This document shows positions 16,079 to 26,459 of a stretch of 64,000 nt of DNA, one piece after another (within the stretch, counting starts at the first letter, position 1; the number at the start of each line of letters is the position of its first letter). Location of the stretch: the NCBI GenBank assembly GCA_035556555.1, contig DATMES010000003.1:1-64000 (forward strand), given 5' to 3'. Made by a program: the position numbers and the translations under genes. The stretch is from Frankiaceae bacterium. GTDB lineage: Bacteria; Actinomycetota; Actinomycetes; BP-191. The notes under the pieces are model-generated. The model did not search any database, was not told where the DNA came from, and saw nothing but the letters and a program-made list of their open reading frames with translations.

Positions 16079-18894
16079 GGCGCCGGTGACGGCGAGGACG
16101 CCGGGGCGCCGGTGATGCGTTCGAGCTCGGCGAGGATGTCGCGCAGCCGATCCTGCTGGCGCGCGTACTCGGCGTAGTCCTGCCGCCCGAACGCCGCCGC
16201 CGCCGCGTCGAACGCCGCCTTCGCCTCCGCCGTCAGCCGGCGCACCTCCTCCGAGGTGGAGCCGGCCGGCGGCGGGTCGGGATCGTCGCCTGGGTCGGTC
16301 GGCGTCGTCGTCGCGAACGCCTGGTTCAGCGCCGCGTCGTATGTGTCCCCGAACCCGACGCGACCGCCGATGCCGACGAATACCCGCTTGAGCTGCGGGA
16401 TCTGCGACCCCGTCTCGGCCTGCACGTAGACGGGTTGCACGAAGACGAGGGTGCCGCCGACGGGCAGCGTCAGCAGGTTGCCGAGCACGACCTGGGAGCC
16501 GCGCTGGTCGAGCAGCGCTAGCTCCTGCGACGCGGCGGGCGACGTCTGGAACGTAGCCCCCCGTTGCTCGGGCCCAGGCACGGACGTGTTGGTCGGCAGC
16601 TCGAGGACGGTGATGTGCCCGTAGTCGTCTACGTCGTTGGAGACGGAGAGGTACGCCGCGAGGTTCGGCCTGCTGCGCGCGGTGAGCGGCGTCGTCAGCT
16701 GGAACGTCGGCTTGGTGGCGCCGGGCAGCTTGCCGTAGAGGTAGTACGGCGGCTGCGGCTGCTTGCGGTCGCGGAGGCTGGGGTCGTTCGGCACGGCCCA
16801 GAAGTCGGCCTCGCGGAAGAACGCCCCCGGCTCCTCGATGTGGTACGCCGTGATGAGGTCGCGCTGGATCTTGAACAGGTCCTCGGGGTAGCGCACGTGC
16901 GCGAGCAGCTCGGGCGACATCTCCGAGCGCGGCCGCAGCGAGCCGGGGAAGACCTTCTCCCACGTCTTCAGGACCGGGTCCGCGTCGTCCCACCGGTAGA
17001 GCGTGACGGTGCCGTCGTACGCGTCCACGGTGGCCTTGACGGAGTTGCGGATGTAGTTGATCTGGCGCGCGCTCTGCCGCGCGGTGACGGAGTCGGCGGT
17101 GAGCTGGTCGAGGTCGCGGCGCTCGGAGTACGGGTAGCCGTTCGACGTCGTGAAGCCGTCGACGACCCAGACGATGCGGCCGTTCAGGACGACGGGGTAC
17201 GGGTCCTGGTCGAGCTCGAGGTACGGCGCCACCTTGCGCACGCGCTCGCGTGGGTCGCGGACGTAGAGGATCTTCGACTGCGGCTGCAGCGCGCCCGACA
17301 GGAGCAGGAAGCGCGAGCGGAACTTCACGGAGTAGAGGACGCGCCGCCACAGGTTGCCGATGCCGACGCCGCCCTTGCCGTCGTACGTGAAGCCGGTGTC
17401 CTCGCCACCGCCTTCGGCGGGGCGGTCGACCTCGGCCTGGCTGGTGCCGACGACGGAGTACTCGGGCGCCAGCTCGCCGTAGTAGACGCGCGGCTGCGTG
17501 ATGTCGATGGTGCCGGCCGGAGGGATGTCGCGGAGCGCGAAGCGCGGGTCGCCCTGCGAGTCGACGACGTTGGTGGGGGCGGCGACGATGCCGTTGCCGT
17601 GGGTGAAGACGAGGTGGCGGTTGATCCAGTTGTCCTGCGCGTCCTCGAGACCGGCGTGGTCGATCTCGCGGGCGCCGAGGATGTACGTCACGGTCTTGCC
17701 GTCGACCTCGTACCGATCGACGTCGAGCGACTTCGGGAAGCCGTAGTAGCCGCGGATCTGCTGCAGCGACTCGAACGACGACCGCAGCTTGTTGGGGTCG
17801 AGCAGGCGCGCGTTCGCGACGGTGTCCTTGTCGGCGCGGATCGCCTTGTCGGTCGCGGTCTGCGTCCCCTCGTACCGCGTGTACGTGACGTCGGTGCCCT
17901 TCTCCAGGTTGTACGCCGCCCGCGTCGCGTCGATGTTGCGCTTGATGTACGGCGACTCGCGCTCGATCTCGTTCGGCTTGACCTGCGCCTGCTGCACGAC
18001 GAACGGGTACGCGCCGCCGACCGCGAAGCTCGAGATGAGCATGAGCGCGATGCCCAAGCCCGGCAGCGTCCACCCCTCGCGGACGACGGCCGCGAAGAAC
18101 AGCAGCGCGCAGATGACCGCGATGACGACGAGGATCTTCAGCGCGGGCAGCTCGGCGTTGACGTCGGTGTACGACGCCCCGGTCACCTTGCCGCGCGGCG
18201 AGAACGCCAGGCCGAACTGGTCGAGGTAGTACGCGGCGCCCTTGAGCAGCACGAACACCCCGAGCAGCACCGACAGGTGCGCGCGCGCCGCGTGGCCGAC
18301 CTTGTCGCCGGTGGTCTGCAGGCGGATGCCGGCGTAGAGGTAGTGCACGCCGGCCGCGCCGACGATGGAGAGGAACAGCGCCGCGAAGAGGAAGCCGACG
18401 ACCATCCGCTGGAACGGGTAGGTGAAGGCGAAGTACGACACGTCGCGCCCGAACTGCGCGTCCTTGACGCCGAACTCCACGCCGTTGCGCCACTGCATCC
18501 ACGTCTGCCAGCGGCCGGACGCCGTGATGCCGGCGAGGATGCCCGGGACGAGCGCGACGGCCACGATGACGAGCCGCTCGTGCGGCGCGACGGCGTCGCG
18601 GTAGCGGTCGAGGCCGCGCTGTTCGAGGGAGTTCGGGCGGTGCGGGGGGCGGAGCCGGTACGCCACGGCCAGGTTGGCCGCGACGACGGTCGTCATGAAC
18701 GCGAGCCCCGCCGCGAACAGCGTGATCCGCGTGCGTACGACGTTGTCGAACACGTGCGTGAAGCCGACCTCGCCGTACCACAGCCGGTCGGTCCACACCG
18801 CGGCGAACAGCATCAGCGCCCCGGCGAGGACCGCCAGGACGGCAAGCGTGATCAGCGGGAAGCTCGGGCGACGCCGCGCGTCTGAGGTGGCCAC
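16072..18894 (-). CDS. UPF0182 family membrane protein
   Basis: A 940-residue protein of the UPF0182 (COG1615) family, the length expected. The N-terminal third holds about seven hydrophobic helices, starting with FPLITLAVLAVLAGALMLFA. It is followed by a large extracytoplasmic domain containing YPFVVQQAQVKPNEIERESP and KILYVRDPRERVRKVAPYLE, then an acidic proline-rich tail. M. tuberculosis Rv3193c is the homologue recalled. The family is conserved in actinobacteria and its biochemical role is unknown. The gene stands alone, convergent with the two mini-peptides. Confidence 0.95.
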   Translation of the reverse strand: MATSDARRRPSFPLITLAVLAVLAGALMLFAAVWTDRLWYGEVGFTHVFDNVVRTRITLFAAGLAFMTTVVAANLAVAYRLRPPHRPNSLEQRGLDRYRDAVAPHERLVIVAVALVPGILAGITASGRWQTWMQWRNGVEFGVKDAQFGRDVSYFAFTYPFQRMVVGFLFAALFLSIVGAAGVHYLYAGIRLQTTGDKVGHAARAHLSVLLGVFVLLKGAAYYLDQFGLAFSPRGKVTGASYTDVNAELPALKILVVIAVICALLFFAAVVREGWTLPGLGIALMLISSFAVGGAYPFVVQQAQVKPNEIERESPYIKRNIDATRAAYNLEKGTDVTYTRYEGTQTATDKAIRADKDTVANARLLDPNKLRSSFESLQQIRGYYGFPKSLDVDRYEVDGKTVTYILGAREIDHAGLEDAQDNWINRHLVFTHGNGIVAAPTNVVDSQGDPRFALRDIPPAGTIDITQPRVYYGELAPEYSVVGTSQAEVDRPAEGGGEDTGFTYDGKGGVGIGNLWRRVLYSVKFRSRFLLLSGALQPQSKILYVRDPRERVRKVAPYLELDQDPYPVVLNGRIVWVVDGFTTSNGYPYSERRDLDQLTADSVTARQSARQINYIRNSVKATVDAYDGTVTLYRWDDADPVLKTWEKVFPGSLRPRSEMSPELLAHVRYPEDLFKIQRDLITAYHIEEPGAFFREADFWAVPNDPSLRDRKQPQPPYYLYGKLPGATKPTFQLTTPLTARSRPNLAAYLSVSNDVDDYGHITVLELPTNTSVPGPEQRGATFQTSPAASQELALLDQRGSQVVLGNLLTLPVGGTLVFVQPVYVQAETGSQIPQLKRVFVGIGGRVGFGDTYDAALNQAFATTTPTDPGDDPDPPPAGSTSEEVRRLTAEAKAAFDAAAAAFGRQDYAEYARQQDRLRDILAELERITGAPASSPSPAPQ

Positions 18895-18921
18895 GCGCCG
18901 ACCGTATCCCCGGGAGGCCCC

Positions 18922-19006
18922 AGGGCGCGGCTTGCGACCCGTGATCGTCGCGAGCGGCGCCCGGGACGGGCGACGCGCAGCAGATCGACGGGTCGTGAGC
19001 CGCGCC

Positions 19007-19008
<2 letters not shown>
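18922..19008. repeat. short palindromic repeat element, family A
   Basis: 87 bp whose two ends are inverted copies. The left end opens AGGGCGCGGCTTGCGACCCG. The reverse complement of the right end opens AGGGCGCGGCTCACGACCCG. It shares GACCCGTGATCGTCGCGAGC and a GCGCAGCAGATCGACGGGTC block with the copy at 56548-56708. The right end is the TAG stop codon of the gene at 19007-19789. It lacks the central hairpin of the longer copies. As RNA it would also make a strong hairpin after that gene. Confidence 0.7.
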
Positions 19009-19785
<777 letters not shown>

Positions 19786-19789
<4 letters not shown>

Positions 19790-22515
19790 CGGGTACGCCC
19801 CTTCGGCGAGCGGGTGGACCGCGGCTTGGCGCGCTGCGCGGGCACGGCGCGCGCGACGGCGGGGACCTCGAGCGAGAACGCCGACCCCTTGCCCAGCGTC
19901 GACTCGACGACGACGTCGAGGCCGAAGTCGTCGGCGACGCGGCGGACGAACGACAGCCCGAGCCCGAGGCCGCCGACGCTGCGGGTGGCGGAGCCGTCGA
20001 CCTGCTCGAACGGCGTGAACAGCGCCGCCCGCCGGTCGTCGGGGATGCCCTCGCCTGTGTCCCTGACGGTGAGACGGACGCGCCCGTCCTCGCTCAACGT
20101 CGCGGCGAGGGTGACGGCGCTGGACGAGTACTTGACGGCGTTGTCGACGAGCTCGTCGTACGCCTTCGCGACCCACTGCGCGTCGATGAGCACGTCGGGC
20201 AGCCGCGCGGAGACGCGGCGGCGGAACTCGCGGGACGGCTCGCGCTTGCGCCACGCGGCGATGCGCTCGTCGATGAACTCACCGACGGAGACCGGCGCGA
20301 CGTGCGGCTCCACACGGCCCGCCTCGAGGGAGGCGACGTCGACGAGCAGGTCCACGACACGGGACATGCGAACCGACGACTCGAGGATGCTGCTCGCGTA
20401 CTGCGAGGTCTTGTCGGCGGGCAGGTCGGGGCGGCGGTGCAGGATCTCGGCGTAGCCGCGGATGGGCGTGAGCGGCGTGCGGAGCTCGTGGGAGACGTTC
20501 GAGAGGAACTCCGTCTTCATCCGCTCCACCTCCTGCTCCCGCGTCATGTCGCGGACGACGACGACGTGCCCCGCCGCGCCGCGCAACGGCGTCGCCGCGA
20601 GCGCCACCGCGCAGGTGCCGCCGTCGGCGCGGTCCAGCCGGCCCACGCCGCCGACGGCCTTGGCGCCCAGGGTGGTCAGCAACGGTTCCCCCTGCATCGT
20701 CGTCCCCGCCAGGACTTCGGCGACGGGACGCCCGAGCACGTCCGGCTCGGCCGCGCCGAGCAGCTCGAGGCAGGCGCGGTTGACGCCGACGACGTGGTCG
20801 CGCGCGTCGGTCGTGACGAGACCGTCGCCGATCGAGTCGAGCACGGTCTCCAGCCGCCCGCGCAGCGCCGCCTCGTCCTCGGCGGCGCGGCGCAGCGACT
20901 CGTTCGAGGTCACCAGGGACGCGGTCATCGCGTCGAACGTCCGCGCCAGCACGCCGAGCTCGTCGGCGGACTTGACGTCGGTACGGACGTCGAGGTCGCC
21001 GCGGCGTACGCGCGACGCGGCGACGGTCAGCTCGGTGACGGGGCGGACGATGCGGCGGCCGAGCGCGACGGCGAGGACGCCGACGAGCAGCGCGATGACG
21101 ACAGTGCCGAGGAACAGCGACGACAGCACGCGCCGCTGCGTGGCGAGGATGACGTCGGACTCGGCGGACAGCGCGAGGACGCCGAGGAGCTCGCCGGCCT
21201 CGTTGCGGATGGCCTCGTACCGCACGCCGGGACGCGAGCCCTCGGCGGTGACGGAGATACCGGGCCGGCTCTCGTCGGCGAGGACCTCGGTGACGCGCAG
21301 CCTGCGCAGCTCGGCGTCGAGGACCTTCGCGCGGTCGACGTCGTCGATGCTGGTGGAGACGCGGTCACCGGCGACGTACAGCGTCGCGCCGAAGCCGGTG
21401 GCGCGGGCGATGTCGGCGACGTACGCCGCGTCGATGCGCGTGGCGTACACCGCCGCGCCGAACGGCCGCACGGGCGAGGTGGGCTCGACGAGGTAGATCG
21501 GCGCGACGCCGGCCGCGACGATCGAGGGCGTACGGCCGAGGACGACCGTGAGCGTCGCGACGCGCCGGTTGGCGGTAGAGCCGACGACCTCCTTGACGGC
21601 GGCGTTCGTGCGCAGCGACGTCACGGCGACGCGGTCGCGCAGCTCGGGGAACGCGGCGCCGCCGGGGTACTGGTCGCGGCACTGCGCGTTGCCGCAGACG
21701 ATGCCGATGACGGTGGCGCGGGAGCTGTTGGCGGTGATGAGCTCCTGGCAGCTCGCGGTGCGGTCGCGGGCGCAGTTGGCGAACACCTCGGCGAGCGAGA
21801 GCGACGTCTGCTTCTCGTTGAGCAGGATGTCGATCTGGCCCCGCGCGACGTCGGCGAGCCGGTCGGCGCTGTCCTTGTCGAGCGAGCCGGTCGCGACGGA
21901 GCCGACGACCAGGGCGGTGCCGAGCGCGAGGCCGAGGACGGCGGCGAGGATCGCCGTGACGACCTTCGCGAGCAGGCTCGACTCGACGAGGCGGACGACG
22001 TACGCGAGCAGCGCCAGCGACGACAGGCCGCGCAGCACGAGCAGCGCGACGGCGGCGGTCGGCGAGGTCCGCGCGGCGGGCACGAGCAGCTCGGTGGCCG
22101 CCGCGACCGCGAACGACCCCACGAGCAGCAGGCGGCCTGGCCGGTTGGTGCGCGCCGCCATGACCCCGGCGAACGCCGCCATGACCGCGGCGACGGCGGC
22201 CGGCGCGGGCGCGGCGCCGAGCGGGAGGACGACGCCGGGTGCGGCGGTGACCGCCAGGGCGAGGCCGCCCGAGCCGAGGGCGACGCAGGCGTAGCCGGCC
22301 GCGCGGAGGAGGGCGTACTGCGTGCCGTCGGTGCTGCCGAGCAGCGCGCCGGTGAAGCCGTGCGCCGCGGCGAGGAGGACGCCGCCGGTGACGAGGAGGA
22401 CGCGCGAGCGTTCGCGGAACGCGGCCGCGCCGCCCGCCGCGGCCAGGCCGAGCGCCGCCGCGAGGGCGAGGAGTTGCACCGCCGCGACGAGCGCGAACGG
22501 CACCGCGGCGTCCAT
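19786..22515 (-). CDS. membrane sensor histidine kinase with HAMP and PAS
   Basis: 909 residues. About seven helices (residues 1-215) are followed by an extracytoplasmic sensor segment (about 225-435) with paired cysteines ([18 protein letters not shown]). Then come a membrane helix, a HAMP region (about 465-520), a PAS domain (about 545-650), HisKA with phospho-acceptor [19 protein letters not shown] (about 675-695), and an HATPase with [11 protein letters not shown] and [14 protein letters not shown]. No response regulator is adjacent, so the partner is unknown. The Pro-Glu protein gene overlaps its 3' end. The call of membrane histidine kinase is firm and the signal is not known. Confidence 0.92.
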
Positions 22516-22554
22516 CGGTCGATCGTACGGTCGGGGGTGCCTTCGGGGGGCGTT

Positions 22555-23589
22555 CTAGCGCAGGCTGCCGTCGGCGATCTTGCGGACGGCGTCGAGCGCC
22601 TCGGTGAACGTCGCCACGGGGACCAGCGTCAGCCCGTCGGGCGTGGCGCGCCTGGCCTCGTCGTGGTTGCCGGCGGGCGTGAGGAAGTACTTGGCGCCGT
22701 ACTCCTTGGCGGCCACGAGCTTCTGCTGGATGCCGCCGATCGCGCCGACGGTGCCGTCCTCGTTGATGGAGCCGGTGCCGGCGATGACGAAGCCACCGGT
22801 GAGGTCGCCGGGCGTGAGGCGGTCGTAGATGCCCAGCGCGAACATGAGGCCGGCGCTCGGCCCGCCGACGTCGTTCAGCGCGATCTTGACCTCGAACGGC
22901 GGCTTCTGGTCGCGCTCCACGAGCCCCACGCCCATCAACGGCGCGCCGTCCGGACCCACGTCACCCGCGCGCGTCTGCACCTCGGCGGTCCGGTCGGGGC
23001 CGTTCTGGCCGCGGCGGTAGCCGATGCGGACGAGGTCGCCGGGCTTGTGCTTCAGCATGAGGCGGCGCAGCGTGCACACCGAGTCGACGGTCTGGCCGTC
23101 GATGGCGGTGACGACGTCGTTGGCGCGCAGCCCCGCCTTCTCGGCGGGCGACTCGTCGCCGACGCCCTCCAGCTCGACCCGCGCGACGACGGGCGTGCCG
23201 AGCTCGCAGAGAGCCGCGGTGACGGCATCCTCCTGCGACTTGGTCATCTCGACGCGCGTCTGCTTGTCGGCGTCCTCGACGCTGGTGCCCGGCGGGTAGA
23301 TGACGTCGTGTGGCACGACCGCGAACGACGAGTCGAACCACTTCCACACGGCGTCGGCCAGCGTGAGGTCGGTGTAGACGTTGACGGTGGTGAGGTTCAG
23401 CTCGCCCTTGGCGGGGTGGTCGCGCTCCGGGGGGACCTGGATGAGCTGGCTGCCGCCGCTCGCGCCGAGCGTGTTGAAGATCGGCCCGGGGCCGAGGCCG
23501 ACGTACGGCACCTTGATCTGGGACCCGCCGACGCCGAGGCCGACGGCGAGCGCCAGCGAGACGCCGAGCGTCGCGCCACGACTGGACAT
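22555..23589 (-). CDS. PDZ-containing S16 (Lon-like) membrane protease, YlbL type
   Basis: 344 residues with a short N-terminal membrane anchor (LGVSLALAVGLGVGGSQI). A PDZ domain runs from about 130 to 205 (AGLRANDVVTAIDGQTV). A C-terminal S16 protease domain contains the catalytic serine in LNDVGGPSAGLMFALGIYD and the lysine of the Ser-Lys dyad in IGGIQQKLVAAK. It resembles B. subtilis YlbL and M. tuberculosis Rv3194c. It is probably a membrane-anchored quality-control protease with the active site outside the membrane. It is divergently transcribed from the gene at 23656. Confidence 0.93.
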   Translation of the reverse strand: MSSRGATLGVSLALAVGLGVGGSQIKVPYVGLGPGPIFNTLGASGGSQLIQVPPERDHPAKGELNLTTVNVYTDLTLADAVWKWFDSSFAVVPHDVIYPPGTSVEDADKQTRVEMTKSQEDAVTAALCELGTPVVARVELEGVGDESPAEKAGLRANDVVTAIDGQTVDSVCTLRRLMLKHKPGDLVRIGYRRGQNGPDRTAEVQTRAGDVGPDGAPLMGVGLVERDQKPPFEVKIALNDVGGPSAGLMFALGIYDRLTPGDLTGGFVIAGTGSINEDGTVGAIGGIQQKLVAAKEYGAKYFLTPAGNHDEARRATPDGLTLVPVATFTEALDAVRKIADGSLR

Positions 23590-23655
23590 GCGGCAAACAG
23601 TAACCGGCGGCGGTTACGCTCGCCTTCGGAGGCTGGTCCGGAAGGGAGCTCGACG

Positions 23656-24141
23656 GTGGACGCACTCGCTGCCGTCGTGTCGCTGGCGGCCATCGCGGGC
23701 CCCGCCGTGCTCGTGCTGTCCGACATCGCGGCGGCGAGCCGGCCCGCGGCGGAGGAGCGGCCGGAGTTCGCGGACGCCGCGCCGCCGCTCGTCGTGGCGC
23801 CCGTGCTGGGCGTCGGGCGGCTGCCCGCGGCGGAGCCGGTCGAGGCCGCGGTGGCGGTGCCGGACCTCCCGCCGGTCGTCGTCCCCGAGCCGGCGCCGGT
23901 TCCAGTGCCTGCCGTGGTGCCCGAGCCGGAGCCCGTACGCGAGCACGTCACCGAGGTCATCAGGGTCAGCGAGCGGGCGCAGCAGCGGGACTCGGTGCTG
24001 GCGTCGCTGACGCACACGGAGACCGACGAGCGTTCCGCATTACGCCGCGTGGGCGCGCTGCTGACGCTGCTGACGTTGACGCTGGTGACCGCTGCGCTGG
24101 TCGGCGCGGGAATCTACCGCGTGGTGTCCGCGCTGGGTTGA
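23656..24141 (+). CDS. proline-rich protein with N- and C-terminal membrane helices
   Basis: A 161-residue product from the GTG at 23656 behind GAAGGGAGC. Hydrophobic residues 4-25 and a C-terminal helix (LTLLTLTLVTAALVGAGIY) flank a Pro/Val/Glu-rich middle and a charged stretch. No family was recognised. The hydrophobic ends and proper ribosome site make it credible, but composition alone gives no function. Confidence 0.6.
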   Translation: MDALAAVVSLAAIAGPAVLVLSDIAAASRPAAEERPEFADAAPPLVVAPVLGVGRLPAAEPVEAAVAVPDLPPVVVPEPAPVPVPAVVPEPEPVREHVTEVIRVSERAQQRDSVLASLTHTETDERSALRRVGALLTLLTLTLVTAALVGAGIYRVVSALG

Positions 24142-24211
24142 CGGCGTGGCCCGGGCCAGTTCCTTGCAGCGCAGGCGCCGGTCTCACGCGTAATGATCTT
24201 CAAAGAACGAC

Positions 24212-24238
24212 GCGGGCGGGGTCGCGAGTCACGCCCTA
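24212..24238. repeat. solo end of a family A repeat
   Basis: The last bases before the stop of the gene at 24236, read on the minus strand, are TAGGGCGTGACTCGCGACCC. They match the terminal inverted repeat of the elements at 18922 and 56548. No matching second arm is visible on the far side (24142-24211), so this is a truncated copy or a relict. As in the other copies, the TAG is the stop codon of the neighbouring minus-strand gene. Confidence 0.5.
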
Positions 24239-24643
24239 GCGCGAGAAGAAGCCCATGCCGCGGGCGGCCTTGCCGTTGGACGGCGGCTCCTCGGGGGCGC
24301 TGACGGCGTACGGCTCGCCGGGCACGGCGGCCATGACCGGCTCGGGCGCCTCGGCGGGGGCCTCCGCGGGCGCCTCCTCGGCGACCGCCTCGGGCACGCC
24401 CAGCTCGGGCATCGGCGGCATCGGGGGCAGCGGGGCCGGCATCGCGTCGGCCTGGCCGGGGATCTCGACCCGGTAGATGGTCTTGAACGCGAGCGGGACC
24501 TCCGTCATCGCGTACACGCGGGAGTCCTCGACGCCCTCGACGTTGCGCAGGTGCTCGACGAAGCGAACAGCCTCCTCGAGCGACGGCGTGCGCCGGTACT
24601 GGGCGGCGCCGTCGGCGCCGGTGAAGAAGACGACGTGCTCCAC
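24236..24643 (-). CDS. conserved actinobacterial hypothetical protein
   Basis: 135 residues from the GTG at 24643, with GAGGGG seven bases upstream. The first 60 residues form a compact alpha/beta domain (VVFFTGADGAAQYRRTPSLE, VRFVEHLRNVEGVEDSRVY, FKTIYRVEI). The rest is a Pro/Ala/Glu-rich tail ending AARGMGFFSR. It looks like a small cytoplasmic protein of the type often annotated as hypothetical next to actinobacterial housekeeping genes. No function is known. It stands alone on the minus strand between two plus-strand genes. Confidence 0.7.
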   Translation of the reverse strand: MEHVVFFTGADGAAQYRRTPSLEEAVRFVEHLRNVEGVEDSRVYAMTEVPLAFKTIYRVEIPGQADAMPAPLPPMPPMPELGVPEAVAEEAPAEAPAEAPEPVMAAVPGEPYAVSAPEEPPSNGKAARGMGFFSR

Positions 24644-24937
24644 GGCGGGTCCCCTCAGTGCTGATGATGACGATACGCACGAAGCGTCGGCACGTACGGG
24701 GTCCCGCTTGAGTCCGGATCGGGCCGAAGGGCCCGTGACGCAGAGTGACGGGATGGGACGGCGGCGCGCTCCAGGCCGGGAAACGAGGAGGGCCGCGACG
24801 CGGTCCGCCCAGCCGGACGCGTCGCGGCCCTGCCCGGACCGCACCGGGAGGCCCAGCCGCCACCCGGCACAAAACGTTCCGGATGAGGTCTAACCAACCC
24901 GGAACGGGCATGTCACACTGCTCAACGCAGGAAGAGC
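24644..24937. other. gene-free stretch upstream of the sigma factor
   Basis: I see no credible gene. It contains a GGAACGGG motif near 24901 that could be part of an ECF-type -35 box, but no matching -10 at the right distance is clear. Transcription of both flanking genes probably starts here. Confidence 0.35.
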
Positions 24938-24978
24938 GAAACCCTCGCGCTACTTCTCCGTTAAGTAGACAGGGTTTC
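24938..24978 (+). promoter_or_regulatory. two-stem hairpin in the sigma factor leader
   Basis: GAAACCCT (24938-24945) pairs with AGGGTTTC (24971-24978). Inside it CTACTT (24950-24955) pairs with AAGTAG (24963-24968) around a 7-base loop. The arms are separated by short internal loops. The structure ends 27 bases before the TTG start at 25006 and has no T-run. It may be a leader regulatory hairpin or a dyad operator. It is unusually AT-rich for this window. Confidence 0.55.
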
Positions 24979-25005
24979 CCAGAGCGCCCCCGGAACGAGG
25001 TCCCC

Positions 25006-26211
25006 TTGACGACCCAGCCAGAGCTCCCTGACGTCGCGCCCCTCCCCGCGCGTCCGCTGCTCTACGTCGCCCCCGCCCCGGCGGAGTCCGACGTCGACTT
25101 CGACGGCTTCGTGCGCGCGTACGAGGGCAGGCTCCGCCGCCTGGTGATGCGCCGCATCGGCGACCTGTGCGAGGCGGAGGAGATCACGCAGGAGACGCTG
25201 CTGCGCGCGTACCAGCACCGGGCGTCGTTCGCGACCGAGGACGAGCTCATGGCCTGGTCGACGGTCGTGGCGCAGCGCCTGGTCATCGACCGGGTACGCG
25301 TCCGCGGCCGTTCGGTGGCGGTGGCCGAGGTGCCCGAGACCGCCCGGATGGGCCGCGACACCGCGGACATCGTCGTGGCGCGGCACGAGGCGCGCGCCGC
25401 GCTGGAGTCGCTGGAGGCCATCCCCACGCGCCAGGCCGCGATCCTCTGGGCCCGCGAGGTCGAGGGGCTGCACTACGAGGAGATCGCCGAGCGCTTCGGG
25501 ATCACCGAGCCGGCCGTCCGTTCGCTGCTCCACCGGGGCCGCAAGGCGCTGCGCAAGGAGTTCAAGGACCGGACGGGCTCGCTGCCGCTGAACGGCCTGG
25601 TGCCGTTCGCGCCGTGGCTGCTCGCGCTCAAGGCCGCGGGCCGCATGCGCGGTGCCGCCAAGGCGGCCGCCAAGTCGTCCATCACCGCCGCCGCGGCGCT
25701 GAGCGTGAGCGCCCTGGTCGTCGCGACCGGCATCGGCCCGAACGCCATCGGCACCCGCCCCACGCCGGACGTGCGGATCGACGCGGGCAGGGGCGGCGCG
25801 ACGTACGTCACGTCCGTCCGCGAGCCCGTCCCCGCGGTCGACCGGGCCACGATCCGCACGGCCGTGCGGTCGTACGCCGTCACGCCCACCTCGACCGCCC
25901 CACCGGCGCCACCGGGGAAGGACGACGGCGGGGGCAGGTCGATCAAGAAGTGCATCCCCACGAGCACCGACGCGTGCGTCGAGCTCGGTGACGACCTCGA
26001 CCCGTTCAGCGGCGGCGAGATCCAGATCGGCCCCGACCTCCCGAACAACCCGGTCGGCATCGGCAACCTCAAGGTCGCCAGCGAGTACCTCAACTGCGAC
26101 GACGTCGCACTGCCCAGCAGCGACCTCGCCAAGTGCACCCAGCGCGGCGAGTCCACCGACCTCACCCCCTCTGTTTCGAAGCCCAGCACTTCTGAAGGAG
26201 TCCTGCGATGA
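25006..26211 (+). CDS. ECF sigma factor fused to a membrane helix and extracytoplasmic domain
   Basis: About 401 residues from the TTG at 25006, with AGG upstream. Residues about 25-90 are sigma region 2 (RRLVMRRIGDLCEAEEITQE) and residues about 130-185 are region 4 (RQAAILWAREVEGLHYEEI, ERFGITEPAVRSLLHRGRKA). A membrane helix follows at about 223-250 (ITAAAALSVSALVVATGIG). The last 150 residues would lie outside, with four cysteines. The sigma factor is therefore probably tethered. Activation could involve cleavage or the external domain sensing a ligand, but neither is shown. Its TGA overlaps the ATG of the peptide gene at 26208. No separate anti-sigma gene is next to it. Confidence 0.85.
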   Translation: MTTQPELPDVAPLPARPLLYVAPAPAESDVDFDGFVRAYEGRLRRLVMRRIGDLCEAEEITQETLLRAYQHRASFATEDELMAWSTVVAQRLVIDRVRVRGRSVAVAEVPETARMGRDTADIVVARHEARAALESLEAIPTRQAAILWAREVEGLHYEEIAERFGITEPAVRSLLHRGRKALRKEFKDRTGSLPLNGLVPFAPWLLALKAAGRMRGAAKAAAKSSITAAAALSVSALVVATGIGPNAIGTRPTPDVRIDAGRGGATYVTSVREPVPAVDRATIRTAVRSYAVTPTSTAPPAPPGKDDGGGRSIKKCIPTSTDACVELGDDLDPFSGGEIQIGPDLPNNPVGIGNLKVASEYLNCDDVALPSSDLAKCTQRGESTDLTPSVSKPSTSEGVLR

Positions 26212-26393
26212 CCCGCCGTCTGCTCGCCGCCGTCCTGCTCGCCGCGCTCGCGGGTGGCGGGGTCGTCGCGACCTCCGCGTCCGCTCACGAGGACGACAGC
26301 ATCCTGTGCATCGGCGGGGAGAACCAGCGCAAGCCCGGCCAGCAGAACATGGGCATCTGCCTGGGCCGCCTGCTCGACATCGACAACGGCTGA
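26208..26393 (+). CDS. small secreted peptide coupled to the sigma factor
   Basis: A 61-residue product with a clear signal peptide (RRLLAAVLLAALAGGGVVATSASA). The mature part is about 36 residues with two cysteines (ILCIGGENQ...NMGICLG). Its ATG overlaps the sigma factor stop (ATGA) and GAAGGAG lies just upstream, inside the sigma gene. Coupling suggests it acts in the same pathway, for instance as a target or ligand of the sigma factor's external domain. That is an inference. No family was recognised. Confidence 0.75.
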   Translation: MTRRLLAAVLLAALAGGGVVATSASAHEDDSILCIGGENQRKPGQQNMGICLGRLLDIDNG

Positions 26394-26414
26394 CGCCTCG
26401 TACCGCACGACCCT

Positions 26415-26441
26415 GAAGGGACGCCGTCACGGCGTCCCTTC
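26415..26441. terminator. strong bidirectional hairpin
   Basis: GAAGGGACGCCG-TCA-CGGCGTCCCTTC is a perfect 12-bp stem with a 3-base loop. It lies 22 bases after the peptide stop and 19 bases past the end of the convergent gene at 26460, so it can serve both strands. Confidence 0.75.
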
Positions 26442-26459
26442 GGCGTGTCCGGGGATGGC

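Noticed and set aside
16564..18885. 773-codon plus-strand ORF opposite UPF0182
   Set aside because: Antisense shadow of a well-supported gene, with no recognisable domain.
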